From Chytridium lagenaria (lineage: Eukaryota > Chytridiomycota > Chytridiomycetes > Chytridiales > Chytridiaceae): a stretch of 64,000 bases of DNA. The first letter of the stretch is position 1; each line of letters begins with the position of its first letter. This document shows positions 23,789-36,142 of the stretch, piece after piece. The stretch is from assembly GCA_025449115.1 (NCBI GenBank), contig JAHLKC010000018.1:248001-312000 (forward strand). The letters are read 5' to 3'. Under the pieces are notes generated by a model that worked only from the letters and a program-made list of their open reading frames with translations, did not search any database and had not been told where the DNA came from. The translations under genes and the position numbers were made by a program.

Positions 23789-24757
23789 TTCTGTTTGATC
23801 TTCCTGTTTTTTGGCTCTTGCGTTGGCTGCCTCTTCTTTTTTTTATTGCACACCCCTGCTTTTGCGGCGCTATTCAACTTTATGTATTTGCTGAATTATG
23901 TATTTGTTTTTTGTTTATGTTTCCCCCTCAATGGCCCAAGTGCGGTCACGCCCCCCTATATCCTCTTTTTCCAAGCTCATATTGTATGCATACTCTCCCA
24001 TATTCTTATTATTAACAAAGATGGCAAGAGATTGCTTTTGATTCACACTTTTATGGCGAGAGAGAAAGAGTAGAATATTGGTGAATGTCGGTCTTCCTCC
24101 AATGTCTCCTATTAAAAAAACTTCTGGCAAGAACGATGCAAAACGAACTCGTTCAGGATCCCCTTGGCATACCTTTGCGTGCCAACTTCCCCCAGCCCCC
24201 CCGAAAAAGAAAAAAAAAACAGCTGAAAAATGAGTGGGACATTATACTGTTCCAGCGCGTCCACGCCCTCCCTTTGAATGCGTTCATACAGGAGTATGAC
24301 TTAAATAGGTGGTCGTTAAGAATAGTTGTGGGAGCCGTTAATATTTTATACAGTCACGGAAATAAAAGGAATTCCGCAAATATGTACTCGATCCGCTTTC
24401 AACATGTTTTTGGAAGAAGAAAAAAAACCTTAACCTAATCGATCATATTTTCGTGATCTCTTACCATGGCTCGGGCATTAAACTCGCAACTCGGTACTTT
24501 ATGGGAGACCTTTTTCAAACAGCTTTGAAACTTTGATGAATAGCTGAAACAAGGATGAAGAATTTAAAAAAATAACTGTTCTGGGTTAATATCATAATAA
24601 GTATATAGTTTATTAAACACATTCATCCGTTTTATACTATCTATCTATCGTTCTTCCAGTATCTCTCTCATTTGACATTCACCTTGTCCGTCTTTACCGT
24701 AAATATATCCATCCCTTTAGTTGAGCGGGTGATCCTCTATAGTCTATGCAGGTCCAT
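23789..24757. other. Intergenic, convergent gene ends
   Basis: T-rich tail of the GNAT-like gene, then sequence with A-runs and short open frames without recognisable motifs. No supported gene. Confidence 0.45.
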
Positions 24758-25639
24758 TCACCTCGATTCCTCAATGTCCACAACCTCAATCTAAACCAAA
24801 AGCAATCAGAAAGCCAAGAACGGGCCCATTCCATACGAATAAATCCTAACCTCAAAGATCAAATCCTCACGAGGTGGTATAAGCGGCGGGAACCCCGTCG
24901 CTCCATACCCATACGCAGCTGACACAAATAGCATCGCCGTCTCCCCCTTGGACATGGTGGGTAACGCTTCCTCCCATCCCTTGATCATCGGGTCAACACC
25001 CATGTGGATGGTTTTGGGGGTGCGTCGTTTTCGTGTTGATTCGAATATGGAGCCGTCGGTGAACTATGGGAGTGAGGTGAGCGTTTGGGAGGATGTACAG
25101 GTTTGTTGATTTTTTGTATGAACCTTGCCAATATCTGTTGGTTTTGTTTGGTGAGTGGTTTTAAAGGTTGATGAGGCTGGAAATAATTACGCACAGTGTA
25201 TTGTGACGATGCTCCCAGCGGTAGGATATCGAAGTCCATCGCCTGCAATAAAGAGAACAAACATGGATATGAGAATTGACAGCAAAGGCGCCAACCTCTA
25301 CAAAAACAAAATATCGGTTCAAAGCGTTAATGTCTTCACCTGCCGACAGAATCTCTTTACTCCAACCCTTTGTCTCTCCCATCCCTGTTCCAGGCCCATC
25401 ATTTCTTGATCCTTTTGCCGCAGCCGCTCTTCCTTGGCTTGCTGTGCTAATCTCCTTGCCATCTCACGATCAAATGTTTCCACCTCTTCCCGCTTTTCTG
25501 GTACGAGGATGATGATGGCTACGAGGATGACTAGGACAGCGATGACTGCGTAGAGGACATTTCGCCTTGCTGATGATGATGATGATGCACCCTTTGCAGC
25601 AACAGCCTTCTTTCTTGCAACAGTTTTGATCTCGGCCAT
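24758..25639 (-). CDS. Membrane-anchored FKBP-type peptidyl-prolyl cis-trans isomerase
   Basis: FKBPs catalyse cis-trans isomerisation of peptidyl-proline bonds. The minus-strand ATG at 25,639 begins MAEIKTVARKK, a basic cytosolic tail. A hydrophobic segment (NVLYAVIAVLVILVAIIILV, about residues 26-45) makes it a signal-anchor protein, and a charged helical stretch follows (EVETFDREMARRLAQQAKEE). The FKBP domain is seen as FTDGSIFES (about 25,050), DPMIKGWEEALPTMSKGETA and YGYGATGFPPLIPP (about 24,870-24,990). The final exon supplies IEVVDIEESR after a gttagg...tttag intron and ends at TGA 24,758. The Asp/Trp/Tyr positions of the binding pocket that are visible (GWEEAL, YGYG) are as expected. 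Internal exon joints between 25,300 and 25,060 are uncertain. Confidence 0.85.
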
Positions 25640-26427
25640 ATCACTTGTATATATAGAAATGTATCCAAAAAAACAAAAAAGGAACACTAGCTATGTTGAG
25701 TCCTTATTGGCTGTAGATCACGTGTGCTTTTGCTCATTGTCTTTTCTCAGCCAATGAATGTTCTCGCCCTTTTCATCCAAAAACATGCACAGCCTGGTCT
25801 CTTTCCAGCGCTGTGTAACCTTCTACTAAGTAAATTATTTTTATTTATTTATTTATATTCGGCGCCAAAGGAGACTTTAGAATTAATTAATAAAAAACAC
25901 TTAATGATGGCCTTATACATTCATTATGCCCACTATTATAGAGATGGCCTCTCATGAAGCACTCAATACTACTACTTGTGCTTCAATTGACCCCTCCCTC
26001 ACCCCTATCTATCTATACCACACCCCCTAACAAAATCATTGAGCAAAAAAATAATTACATCCTCGTGCGATCCCACACACACCACCCCCCCCACATCCAA
26101 CCAACCAACTACCACCATCCATACATCCCACCACCACCCGTCAACATCAGTCCCCATCACTGACCGTCAACAGTGTGGCCGTCGTCTGCTCCGAGGAGAC
26201 CCTTCACCCTTCAAAACTTGATACCACCCAAAACAAGAAAGACAAGATACCAACCACCTTTGCAGACAAGTAGGCTGCTTTGCTCAATTCCCACAACTCG
26301 AGACTTGCATAGACAGGGGTGTCTTTGATATCACAAAACTAGCTGTCAGCATTGCAAAGCGACCCACCCCCGTCAATCCACCCCACACGGCTGGTGGCGT
26401 TAGAGTGACCAAGCACCACTCAACAAG
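25640..26427. other. Divergent intergenic region
   Basis: Shared upstream region of the FKBP gene (minus) and the F-box gene (plus). It contains AT-rich blocks near 25,830-25,900 and C/A-rich sequence near 26,070-26,150. No gene seen. Confidence 0.45.
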
Positions 26428-28305
26428 ATGCAAGACCACCTCTCTCCACTCCTCGCCTCCTACTGTCTTCCAGTCCTCAGGAAGCTTCTCAGGTCCTATG
26501 ATGGCATCAGTGACCTTCCATCTCGGAGATCCGTTGAACAAGCCGTTTTAGCTTGTGACTTTGTCAACGACCTGATCAATGTTAAGCCTCCCTCCTCCTC
26601 CGTTTCACCGTCCCCACTCTCTCCACCCGCCTCACCCCCCTTCCTTTGCGACACTCCACTCGTCCCTCACTTCAACACACAAACACTATCACAACACAAC
26701 CCCATCTCCCCAAGACCCCCCGCAGGTCCTCCAATTCCCTCCTGAGATTCTTTTCAACATCTTTGCCGTTCTCAAGCGCGACCGTTCAACCCTTGCAGCC
26801 TGTGCCGTCGTATGTCAAATCTGGAACCCTCTTGCGGTGCAATCACTGTACTCCTCTCCGTTTCAAGACAAAGATATTTCTGGACTCACTAATTGTTCTG
26901 CCGCCCTTATCAACTCGGTCATGGGAGTTCATCCCGTCGCCCCTAAAGTGGACCCTGGAACACTCATGATGAAATTGGCTCTCGGTCTTAAAGTGTCGCG
27001 TTCCCTTGACATCTTCACCCTTTTTACACAATACATATAGGATGGGAGATTGGGTACGCCATTTGAACCTCTCGGAAGGTAAGAAGACTCTTTTGATTTG
27101 TTTACGCTGTTTGAAGGGCGTCTTTCTGCTGAAATTGTGGATCGTGCGTTTTCCGAGATTTAACATTTCGGCTTTTTGGTCCCCCTTTGTGAACATTGAT
27201 GGAATCTAAAATTTTTTGTTTGGAACGAAAAAAGCCAACAACGCCATAATGAACCAGTTCATCGACACCGTCTTGTTTGCTTCCATCGTCTCCATGTGTC
27301 CCGAGTTGCGCGATATCAAACTCTACATGCGCCTCGATCTTCCTACCATGGCCCACATCTTTTAGGTGCTGCCCAAAACTCATTGGGTTTAGCATCACCT
27401 TCCTCAAAATCACGTCATCCCACCTGACGCCCCTGCTGCACCCGCTATGCCAACCCCGATACCGCAACCCTCTCAGCATCAGCGCAGCCCCTATCTTCAC
27501 TCTCACTCATCCTCCCGACAATTCCCCTTCCGACCTCATCTCTGATCGTGACATGCGTGATCTCGGTGAATCCATTTCGCGTCTCCACTACCTCCTTTGC
27601 GAAGTTCCAAGCGCGTCACCCCTCGCAAATCAAGTCGCTAGTACATTCACGTCCACACCTGGGACCGTCCCTGCGTGAACTTCATTTTTCCGGTATCGAT
27701 TTCCTCACCGAGTCCCACTCTGTTCCCGGCTCGGTCCTAACCTTGAGATCCTACGCCTCAACGGAATGTCTCTCCATTGACGATAACACCCTCTCTGTCA
27801 TTCCATTGCAATGCCCCAACCTTCGTATTCTGGATTTGTGGGGCTCACCCTCCGTCTCTGACCTCTCGGTGACACCCATCATTAAGTCTTGCACAAAGAT
27901 CGAAGCCATCGACATCACCTTCACCTCTGTCGAGTTCACACCATTTGAGTCTCTTCATCTCGCTCCACACTCCACACCATCTTTATGGAAGGCCTTTCTT
28001 GTCCTCCCGCATTCTCGTAGATCTTATCCGCCAACGTGGTGCAAACTCCGCGAACTTATCTGTGTGGGTGTTTGGAGACAGGGAGGGATGTGGATGATGT
28101 TTTGGCCGCGATTGCAGAGTGGGCGGTGGAGTTGAGGCAGTTGGATGTGGTGGGGTGTGTGGGGCCACCGCCTGCTGAGGAGGAGACGACGACGATGCCA
28201 AGGATTTCCGGGGAGAGGGTGAGGAGGGTGATGGAGAGGTGTGGGAGGTTAGAGACTTTTGCGTGGATGAGTTTGCGGTTGAGAGTGGGGTTTTTGGGGA
28301 GTTGA
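26428..28305 (+). CDS. F-box / leucine-rich-repeat protein
   Basis: A probable substrate adaptor of an SCF ubiquitin ligase. The N-terminal frame from ATG 26,428 (or 26,579 in a second frame) leads to an F-box: QFPPEILFNIFAVLKRD then AACAVVCQIWNPLAVQSLY (about 26,730-26,860). Downstream, LRR-type segments follow: MCPELRDIKLYM (about 27,300), GPSLRELHFSGIDFL (about 27,670-27,710), and CPNLRILDLWGSPSVSDLSV with SCTKIEAIDITFTSVE (about 27,810-27,930), in the AMN1/Cys-containing LRR style. The C-terminus is near 28,305 (RRVMERCGRLETFAWMSL). The gene is in several frames, with at least one intron and several single-base shifts (for example cccccc near 26,718), so the exact model is unsure. The target is unknown. 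Confidence 0.7.
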
Positions 28306-29271
28306 GGAAGAGGTTTGAGGTGGAAGGGGTTTTTGTGAGTCCTTTTTGGGGGATTCATTTTTAATGATTTTTTCTTTTCTTTCTTTTTAAAAACTTTTTT
28401 TGAGAGGTTATGAAAGAGTTGCTTGTTGATGGGTTTTTGATGATATTTGGGCGTCCCCAATTTTATGTTTTTATTGTTTTCAGGGATTTTTGAATTTTTT
28501 GCTTTTTTTGCGCACTTTTTTTGTTGTGGTTTGGAGAAAACCACACACACACCCCTGTCTGCCCTAACCCTCTCTACCCCCCCATCTTGGTTACGTTTTT
28601 CCGTCCCATCAAAAGTTCCTTCCGTTTTTGGATATTCCCCACCCGCAACTCTCCCAATATTTATTCTTTTTGGTCCCCTTCTTTGGGTCCATGGTTCTAT
28701 GGCTTTTTCTTTTTTTTTTTTTTACTCTTTTTGCTGATTGTTTAAAAACACAAAATGTACTCCATGCAAAACCACCTTTTTTTTCCATATCTTTTTGTTT
28801 TTTGGCACATTATGTTTTTTTTCATAACATTATCCCCTCCTACCCTTGTTCTTCTTTCATTGGTGGTTCTAACGTAAGAGCGAGAGAAATATATAACGTA
28901 TTCGATGACTTGACTGTTTATTGTTATTCCATAACATCTGTTCACTTTGTGCAAGACTTTTTTTTTGTTGATCGGCGTGGAAGCAAGGTGGTGATATGGA
29001 CGTCGAACGATGATAAGTCGCGTATCAATTTGAACTCCGCGAATCTGCCTTGGCTGTTCTAACCAAGAAACATCAAAACCGCTTGTTGTGCGTACCGTCA
29101 CATCATCCCGACATTTTGGTTCCCACGACTCTTTCTTTGAATATTGTTTTCAATGAAGTAAGCGGGAGATATGACTTGAAAAATATGTCAACTAAACAAA
29201 AGTAAGCGCTACATTTGATGACATAACTCATTAACGATATATATTGTGCATGCAAGTGAGAAATGATGCGT
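28306..29271. other. Intergenic, T-rich
   Basis: Region between convergent genes, with many T-runs and no recognisable coding content. Open frames here consist largely of Phe/Leu from T-runs. Confidence 0.5.
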
Positions 29272-30473
29272 TCATAGAGTAATCCGCGTCTTTGCATTTT
29301 TTTCGTTCCTCCAAATCTGTTCCAGAGCTTCAACCACTTCCCACGCAACACTATCGGACGCTTTCGCACCCATCCCCAAATACCTCACAAACCTTTTCCC
29401 AAAGGGCGTCACATCACTATGATACACTTTATCAGGATCAAGGCTTCCCGCAGATTCATTCGTGACCAAATACGCGGTGGACGTTGCAGCCGTTTGAGGG
29501 GTAATGTTGATTCCCGAAATAAATAAAAATCGGAGCTGTATAAATCATTAAAACATATTATTGTGAAGGATAAAGAGCTTACTAAGACTAGGAGCCAGGC
29601 GACGAGGAAAACAGGGACTTTGCCTTGCGTTATATTTGTGGCGACTATACCGGGACTCGCTAAAAACGTGTATATCCCTTTCTCTCTTAACCTCGGCCCT
29701 AAAGCCTTATGCACCAGTTCCATCACGTATTTCGACGATTCATAAGGATGGTCACTGTAATTTTTTAGATACTCAACAAAAAATCCGCCCATCTCCTACC
29801 TCTTTACACCTTGAATATCATTTAACTCAAAAAACTTTTCCTCCACCGTCACAGACGTCATCCAAATAATTTTGACACCATCACCTCCATTTTCCCTTAC
29901 GAGCCGTGCAGAGTCCTCGAGAAGAGATTCGAGTTCTCGTAATAATATGAAATGTCCTAACGTGTTGGCTGCAAATGCTAACCCGTATTGACCGTCCCTT
30001 GTCAAGACCTTTTCTTCTTGAATAAGAACGTCGCCTGTGGATTTGGCGAGATCCGAAGGGGCGGTGATGAATGCTATCACACCTTTATAGATGGAGATCG
30101 ATTTGACGGGAATGTAACCAGCATTAAAGACGAGAGAGTCGATGCGTGAAAACCTTGAATATTTTAATAAACGCAAGTGAAAAGATGGCCTTTACCTTGC
30201 TTTGATGTCAGCGGCGGCTTGGAAGACGCTTTGCATGTCTGCGAGATCGCATTTAACGATTTGAATGGTTTCATCGCCCTCTGTCGGATTTGCGGAGAAG
30301 AACTTTTTGATGAGTGTTTCTTTGGCGAGTTGGGCTTTACGGAGATCACGGCATGCCATGACGAGGGTCAATGGTGACGTCTTTTCAGTGATGTGGGATT
30401 GAAGCAGCGTCTCAATGATACCATACCCGACTCCAGTGTTGGAGCCGGTGACAACAACGACCTTCCTGTCCAT
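29272..30473 (-). CDS. ERG27: Short-chain dehydrogenase, probable 3-keto-steroid reductase (Erg27/HSD17B7-like)
   Basis: Erg27 reduces the 3-keto group during C-4 demethylation in ergosterol synthesis, using NADPH at the ER. The minus-strand ATG at 30,473 opens MDRKVVVVTGSNTGVGYGI, a Rossmann TGxxxGxG motif. CDLADMQSVFQAAADIKA follows and, after an intron, SLVFNAGYIP (NAG motif) and FAANTLGHFILL. The catalytic YESSK (Y-x-x-x-K) lies near 29,730, with LASPGIVATNIT just after. The last exon reads YHSDVTPFGKRFVRYLGMG and ends at 29,272. There are about four exons. The NAG-to-YxxxK spacing and the PGIVxTN block are typical of Erg27. A generic retinol-dehydrogenase-like SDR is the alternative. The start lies 58 bases from the upstream GPI12 stop on the same strand. 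Confidence 0.7.
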
Positions 30474-30531
30474 TTTCTTGATGGCCTGGATTAATATTAT
30501 TGCATGCAAAAAAACCAACGGCGTCACACCA

Positions 30532-31533
30532 TCATACATTTATTCTTCGGAGCTCATTTACAAACATATACCTCGCAAACACCACATACAAATACCGAAA
30601 CCACACCAGCTGACTCTTATGTTTAACATTGCCTTCCTCGCCTTCAACATCTGACGCGGCGAACTCAAGAACAGTGCTCGTTCTTCTCGTTTCACTGTCC
30701 ACGCCTTTTCGCGGAAAATGTAGTACGCGAGGAACGAGGAGAAAAGTTGGGGCGACATCGAGAAGGGAGGTGTATTTGCGGAGGAGAGAAACAGTGAGGA
30801 GCGCATAGGCGTTGGGTGGGTCTTTCATCGTTTTAAGCATGTGTCTTTATGGGAGTTAAACACGGGATGAAGCCGAATGTTACCTGACACCGGCGAAGAG
30901 GGCGCGATGGTTGGGATGTCCAGATATGCCCATACCGATCAAAGGTAATAATCTTCGGACATTGAGATAAAATCGTCATAGATATAAAAACTTACGGTTT
31001 CAATGTTGTTCTCTCGACAGTACTTTGCTAACACATCCTTGATATCCGCTTCCTTCCACCATACTTTCATACCATCCTGCAGATTTCTAACAAAAACATT
31101 ACAAGACTATACTAACAAGAGAAGAACATACGGCTGATCAACCACTCTCGTCCGATTCGCTGGTATCCCCAAATCTTACAACTCTCCCCAAACTCCTTTT
31201 TCCCGCACCTTTCCCAGCCCATCCGCATTCCCCTTCGGCAAACGTTAAATTTCACTTATAAATTATCACAAACCACTCGAGAGAGATAATGCAAACACCT
31301 TCGTATTCTTCCTCATCTCCGTCAAACCCAAAATCGTCGGTCCAAAAAACATGCACTCATCATCCGGCTGCGCAACAAGCATCAAGATGTTGTTCACTCC
31401 GGTTGTCTTCTCCCCTTAATAACGCTGGAATGAACGCTTGTTTTACGGATTTGAAGCATAATGCTATGGTGTAGATGATGAGCCCAAGAATGTACGAAGG
31501 GATGAAAGCTATTGCTAGAACTGAAAAGATCAT
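30532..31533 (-). CDS. GPI12: N-acetylglucosaminyl-phosphatidylinositol de-N-acetylase (PIG-L)
   Basis: This enzyme carries out the second step of GPI-anchor synthesis, de-acetylating GlcNAc-PI on the cytosolic ER face. The ATG at 31,533 gives MIFSVLAIAFIPSYILGLII, a single N-terminal membrane segment. The active-site block reads LVAQPDDECMFFGPTIL, then an intron, then GNADGLGKVREK and IPANRTRVVDQ, then after another intron DGMKVWWKEADIKDVLAKY, then ITFDRYG, ISGHPNHRALFAGVR (second metal motif HxxH) and, after a third intron, MLKTMKDP, LLRKYTSLLDVAP, LVWFRYLYVVFARYM. These match PIG-L end to end. The first metal motif is QPDDE where HPDDE is expected (about 31,365). At least four single-base frame changes occur, mostly in G or A runs. 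Stop at 30,532. Confidence 0.88.
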
Positions 31534-31668
31534 TTTGTTGCAATTTTCTATGTGGTTTTTTGGAATGATTCTATATGAAAGTCCAAAGCCTGCAGGTTTG
31601 GACGACGCGGGAGGGTGCGGTTTTTGCGGACCGCGGATAGGACGGAGAGCGTTGTTTGAGACAGTCGA

Positions 31669-34600
31669 TCATGATTTGATGGCAATTCTGGCTCGAGCTT
31701 GGGTTCTTGCGATGGTACAGGTCTGAATTATACTGTTTAAAAAAGGTTGATAATTACAAGGTTACCTTGGTAAGTTCGGATCCCTTGAGTATTCACCAGA
31801 AAACGTTCCAGTAGCAAGCATTTTAACCAGTGCCGCTTTTCTTTCAGCTAAATTATTGTCAGCCTAGATAGCATTTTAAAAATCACCTTCCATGCCCGTC
31901 CTCCGCGCTCTCGCCGCCAAAGTCTGGGCCCTCCACCTGCCTGCATACTTCTTCAAATTCATCATAACCTTCGTCAGCTGCACCGCGTCCTCATTCAAAC
32001 TGTCTCGTCTCCCTCTCCTCCCTAACTCTATCGCAGGTAGTAAACCCACATGACAATCCCATTTTTCGCCATCCTCTCAAGTCTCCATCCTTTCGCATTT
32101 TCAATCCTATTCCTTTTCTCTCGCTTTCCTTTCGCGTATAAAAGCCAAGATTTTAGGACTTTACCAGTGAGCACGCGGCTCCAGTGAATAATCGGCTTGG
32201 TGTGGTTCTGGTGGTAGACGTGGGTCCAGTCGAGACGTTTGGAGAACCAGTAGTGGAAGGAAGATAGAATTAATGTTGATTTGTGGAAGTTGACAGCCAT
32301 CTCAAGAGTTTTCTATGTTATGCTTGAGTTAACAAAAATACGGTGCAAATGTAAACTTACTTGTTCCCACAGTCGATGGCGATGTGCTTTTCGCCATCGC
32401 AGTACATATTGATGGAGATAATTTTTTGCGACAAAACACGACGGCTCGCCATACAGCCTCTCTTTCATGCTTACACATCTCACGATATCTCCGCCACATT
32501 GTTAGGCATTGCTGCACCTTCACTAAAAGCTTGAATTCCAAATCAAAACATATAAACTCACGTCGCTCAAGTTTGTCCTGCGCATACCGTATGCGACTCA
32601 ATATTTCTTGTCTTCTCTTCCGTCTTGACCAAGTAAAATTCCGCCACGCCGTAAAGACCTTTCTAATATTAACAAGCTTCATACAAACAAAATTCACCTC
32701 AGATTATCGTTTCAGATTCCCACATCCGTTTGGCATCTTGCAAAAGACATCGTGCTTCCCTAGCATTGTCTCTCCTCATTTTCCATATCCGAAAGCATCG
32801 CACAAGTATTTCTTTTCGACGTCGATAAACAAAGTCCTGGACACTATGCCGGAATACATTGACACTTGATGTATAATTCTACTATGCTTAGCTAAAAAAA
32901 ACTATACGGGATACCATCCAAGCTCTTAACACATTCAACGCTAATGCTCTTGATATCGCGCAGGCCCGCAATACGTGACGAAGATTCGTAGTTCATGTTT
33001 TCGATGTATTTTTGATGCCAAATACTGAACATTCGCTTTTCAAGGTTGAAATGGTGGATTTTGCCAGCAATGCCTTTGATCTTTCGAAAGTATTCTCGGT
33101 GAGAATAACGAGCTTAATGAATGAAGCGTTTTTCGGAGTAGCGTATTTCGATATTGAGTTTCTGCTAGATCCTGAGGAAATACATAAGATAAAAAAATAA
33201 AATGGGGACGTTTATAACCATACTTGTAGTTCTCTAAATTTAATACTATCTTGGATCCGATCTATAAATGCATTGACACATTTCCGTAAGAGGTTTAACC
33301 GATGCCACCGAACAGCCTAAAGTTAATTTTCCTCTGCAATTAAAAAATTACCTTTTTCATTTGTACAGAAGCCTCTCCTTTTCACCAGAATTTCGCAACC
33401 AAGTTTGAAAAAACTTTCTTGTCAGAATCCTTCGTCGCATTCTTTCGGAAAATTCTCCGTATACGCAAATTTGCGCACTCTTCGCAAGCGCAATTGGAGT
33501 TTGGCAAAAAACTTTCGCAGAATCCGTTGCCTTTCAAAAGATTCGCGGCAACCGCCATCATCTTGCAAAATTAGAACAAGTTTAAACTACTGTCAAACCT
33601 TATCTGAACGCGCGTCTCGCACGACACTTATCCATTGCTTAAGAATTATAGCCTTTAAATGGCGATTTCGAAAGAGCACACCCGGCAAAACTTCGTCTTT
33701 CTCTTTACGTATATATGAGACCCTTTTGCCATTGCCCATTTCAAAAAATACTTGCAGATAACCTGAGTTCGTTAGACTGCCATATATAAGTCTGTAAGTA
33801 TAATTAACCTTCCTCCCGTAATGAGTTTCTGCAAGCTCTTTCCAGGCAAAAAGACGATTTAAACGGCGTAAAGCCCGTTGCTTGAATATTTAAGATTGAC
33901 AAACGCAATGTATGTACCTTTAGAATCTGTGTGTGTTTAATGCTTGCGATTCTGCTGTCATCACGTTCTTTAAAGCTTCTTTCGAGTACTATCTAATTAA
34001 CGCTATTATCTTACACCTGTGCAAATACCAGTTCTCCATATCGAATAAAACTTGATTAGTAGTCTTTTTGAGAGAAAATATTCTGCAAGCCGATCTAGCT
34101 CCTTTTCTCGAGAAATATTGCCCCATTTCTTTATCCATTTAAGTACAAATTTTGTGATTAAAATTCGATTAAAATAAACAATGGAACGGTCTGGAAAAAA
34201 TCAATTAGCTTAGCTTAAAAGCTTATTCCTACAGTATTTATCTCGTTTAGTCTGCGATATGGGTATACATTAGTAATCCATCAAAAGCCTGCTCCAGTCG
34301 TCTTTGGTTTTGAGTTTTCTGCATTCCACTAATGGCAAGTGATAGCTCTTGATTTGACCTTGATCGATAAATCCATGTTCGAATCGCTCGAGCTTTTCGA
34401 TTTTTCGCGATAAACGCATCTGCTTTTTCTTCGTCTGCATGCCGCGACTTCCTCACACAATATGCGGAGATCCAAACATTTAAAGCCCTTCTACGCAAAA
34501 GAATTCTATAGTGGTCCTCTGATGCCATTTTCAAGCGGTTGCGAGTTTTCTTTCCATCATGCCGGCTGTTCCAGCTTTTAAAAGCTCTACTCATCAAGCA

Positions 34601-34939
34601 CCGAGCAGCTTCACTATGTCAGACCTCAAACAAGATGATTTGCTTACCAAATCTTGATGCGCTTGACTTGAGCAAGCGCTTAGCCTTCGCCATCAGAATA
34701 TACGACCTCCAAGCTGTCCATACAGACGACGAGAGTTTATTTCTGCGAAACACTTCTGATCTCACGCCCATCCGCCATCTTTCCACAACATAAAGTCTCC
34801 ACGCAGTGATAGCTTTTCTTAGTTTATGACGACTTTCAAAGCGTCTAGCCTTCTGTAGTTTAATGTATGCCAACCATTTAAGGCCGCAATGCTGAACTGC
34901 AGTTGCTGTTGTGACAACCCTCAGAAAGTTCAGTGACAT
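31669..34939 (-). CDS. Sfi1-like centrin-binding repeat protein
   Basis: Sfi1 forms long helices that bind centrin in spindle pole bodies or centrioles. The ATG at 34,939 opens MSLNFLRVVTTATAVQ. The product is a series of degenerate helical repeats with the (A/V)-F/L-x-x-W core: AITAWRLYV, VWTAWRSYI, AFKSWNSRH, ALNVWISAY, AIRTWIYRS (34,940-34,250); IILKQWISVV and ILRKFFAKL (about 33,450-33,650); MFSIWHQKYI (about 33,000); VFTAWRNF and CLTMWRRY (about 32,400-32,660); and VLKSWLLY and GIVMWVYYL (about 32,050-32,150). Many short introns interrupt it. The C-terminal exons (VMMNLKKYAGRW, LVKMLATGTFSGEY) end at TGA 31,669. The repeats are recognisable but sequence identity to known Sfi1 cannot be judged here. 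The gene starts 40 bases from the divergent CDCA7-like gene. Confidence 0.75.
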
Positions 34940-34979
34940 TTTCGTTCAGCATTCGGACACTACAGGATCTGCTGTTACA
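34940..34979. promoter_or_regulatory. 40-base bidirectional intergenic promoter region (Sfi1-like / CDCA7-like)
   Basis: The two divergent ATGs, at 34,939 (minus) and 34,980 (plus), are separated by only 40 bases. Promoter elements and both 5' untranslated regions must therefore overlap each other or lie inside the coding regions. No TATA-like element is visible in the 40 bases. Confidence 0.55.
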
Positions 34980-36075
34980 ATGGAGGAAAGTGCATATGAA
35001 AAGCAGCGAGAGAAACTCGTCGAAGAAAACAAACGGCGACTTGAAGAGCTTTTCGGAAAAGTTGCTTTTGAAGAAAGATAATTTCTAATGCGTGAAAGGA
35101 CGATATTGCATTAGTTCCAGCAAACCCAAAGAAGAAGCAGAAAAGAGCGAAGAAAGAGAAGGATGTTGATATCAATACGGAAAGAAGAAAAAGTAATAGG
35201 ATAGCAGGAAATCCGGTACATTTATCTTTATTATTTGGCTTGTTTACATGGATCCAGGTCGAACATAAAAGGTTAAAGCATCAAGGGGACTTTTCGGATG
35301 ATGATGAGGGTATCGTCAGGGAAGTGGGAGAGAACGACAGTGACTTTGTTGCAAGTGACGATGAAATTGCTGTTGTGCCAGCAACTGGTCCACGCCGCAA
35401 ACCTGCGAACATTGGAAAAAGGGTTAGATTGAACATTTTTTACGCCATGCTTTACTGATGATCTTGAAAGCAACGTACAGGAAAGCAGGTTGTCGTCAAA
35501 AAAGGTGGAAGAGTTTATGACTCCGTTAATGGTACATCATGTCATCAATGTCGTCAGAAAACCCTTGATGCGAAGGTTTTCTTATTTAAATTGTTGCTCT
35601 AATGGTTCGAAAGGTCCAATGCACGAAGTTTTTAGAGTTTAAAGATGAAAATGGCAACATTGAAAAGATACAGTGCCTTTAAAATTGGATGCACTGTGTC
35701 TTGGTGGGCGCTATGGTGAAGATCTTGAAACTGTGATTAAGAAGGGTGACTGATCTGTCCAAAGTATATCCCTACGTGACCTGTTGTACGTTTCTAACTT
35801 TGAATTAGGTGTCGCGGTATCTGTAATTGCTCATTCTGTATGTCAAAACGCGGTATGATTTTTCTATTCTAACTTTATCCCACATTCTTTTGACCACCTT
35901 TCTAACAAAATCTGTAGGAGCAAAGCCTACGGGACAACTCAAAAATTACGCTCTTCAAAAGGGATTCAACGGCGTTTCACACAGTACCTTCAGGCCATCG
36001 GCACTATCCGCAAGCCCTTCCCCCCTTGTCGTCAACAACGACGACGATACCCCTTCTTCAATTCCCACTGAATGA
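34980..36075 (+). CDS. CDCA7-type 4CXXC (zf-4CXXC_R1) zinc-finger protein
   Basis: CDCA7 recruits the HELLS/LSH remodeller to chromatin and is linked to maintenance DNA methylation. The ATG at 34,980 opens MEESAYEKQREKLVEENKRR, the helical N-terminus seen in this family. A basic segment follows (NPKKKQKRAKKEKD), and NTERRKSNRIAGNP reaches an intron near 35,215. An acidic exon is next. The zinc-finger part spans four small exons: SCHQCRQKTLD (near 35,550), VQCTKFLEF, LCLGGRYGEDLETVI (near 35,710), then across introns CPK-CRGICNCSFCMSKRG and AKPTGQLKNYALQKGF (about 35,810-35,960). The CxxC pairs, RYGED and PTGxL are all in place. A one-base shift is needed near 35,685, another near 35,750 and perhaps one near 35,985. 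The end is 36,072-36,075 depending on frame. No JmjC domain is attached, as occurs in some fungal relatives. Confidence 0.85.
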
Positions 36076-36142
36076 TGATAATATAACTCTGTGTAACATA
36101 AACTTTGATATCTATTATACTGCATTATTGAGTGGTTGTAGA

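Noticed and set aside
24085..24438. Lys-rich 117-codon plus-strand frame
   Set aside because: Composition driven by A-runs; no domain and no clear start context.
28447..29062. Hydrophobic open frames
   Set aside because: Phe/Leu content comes from T-runs; no consistent coding frame.
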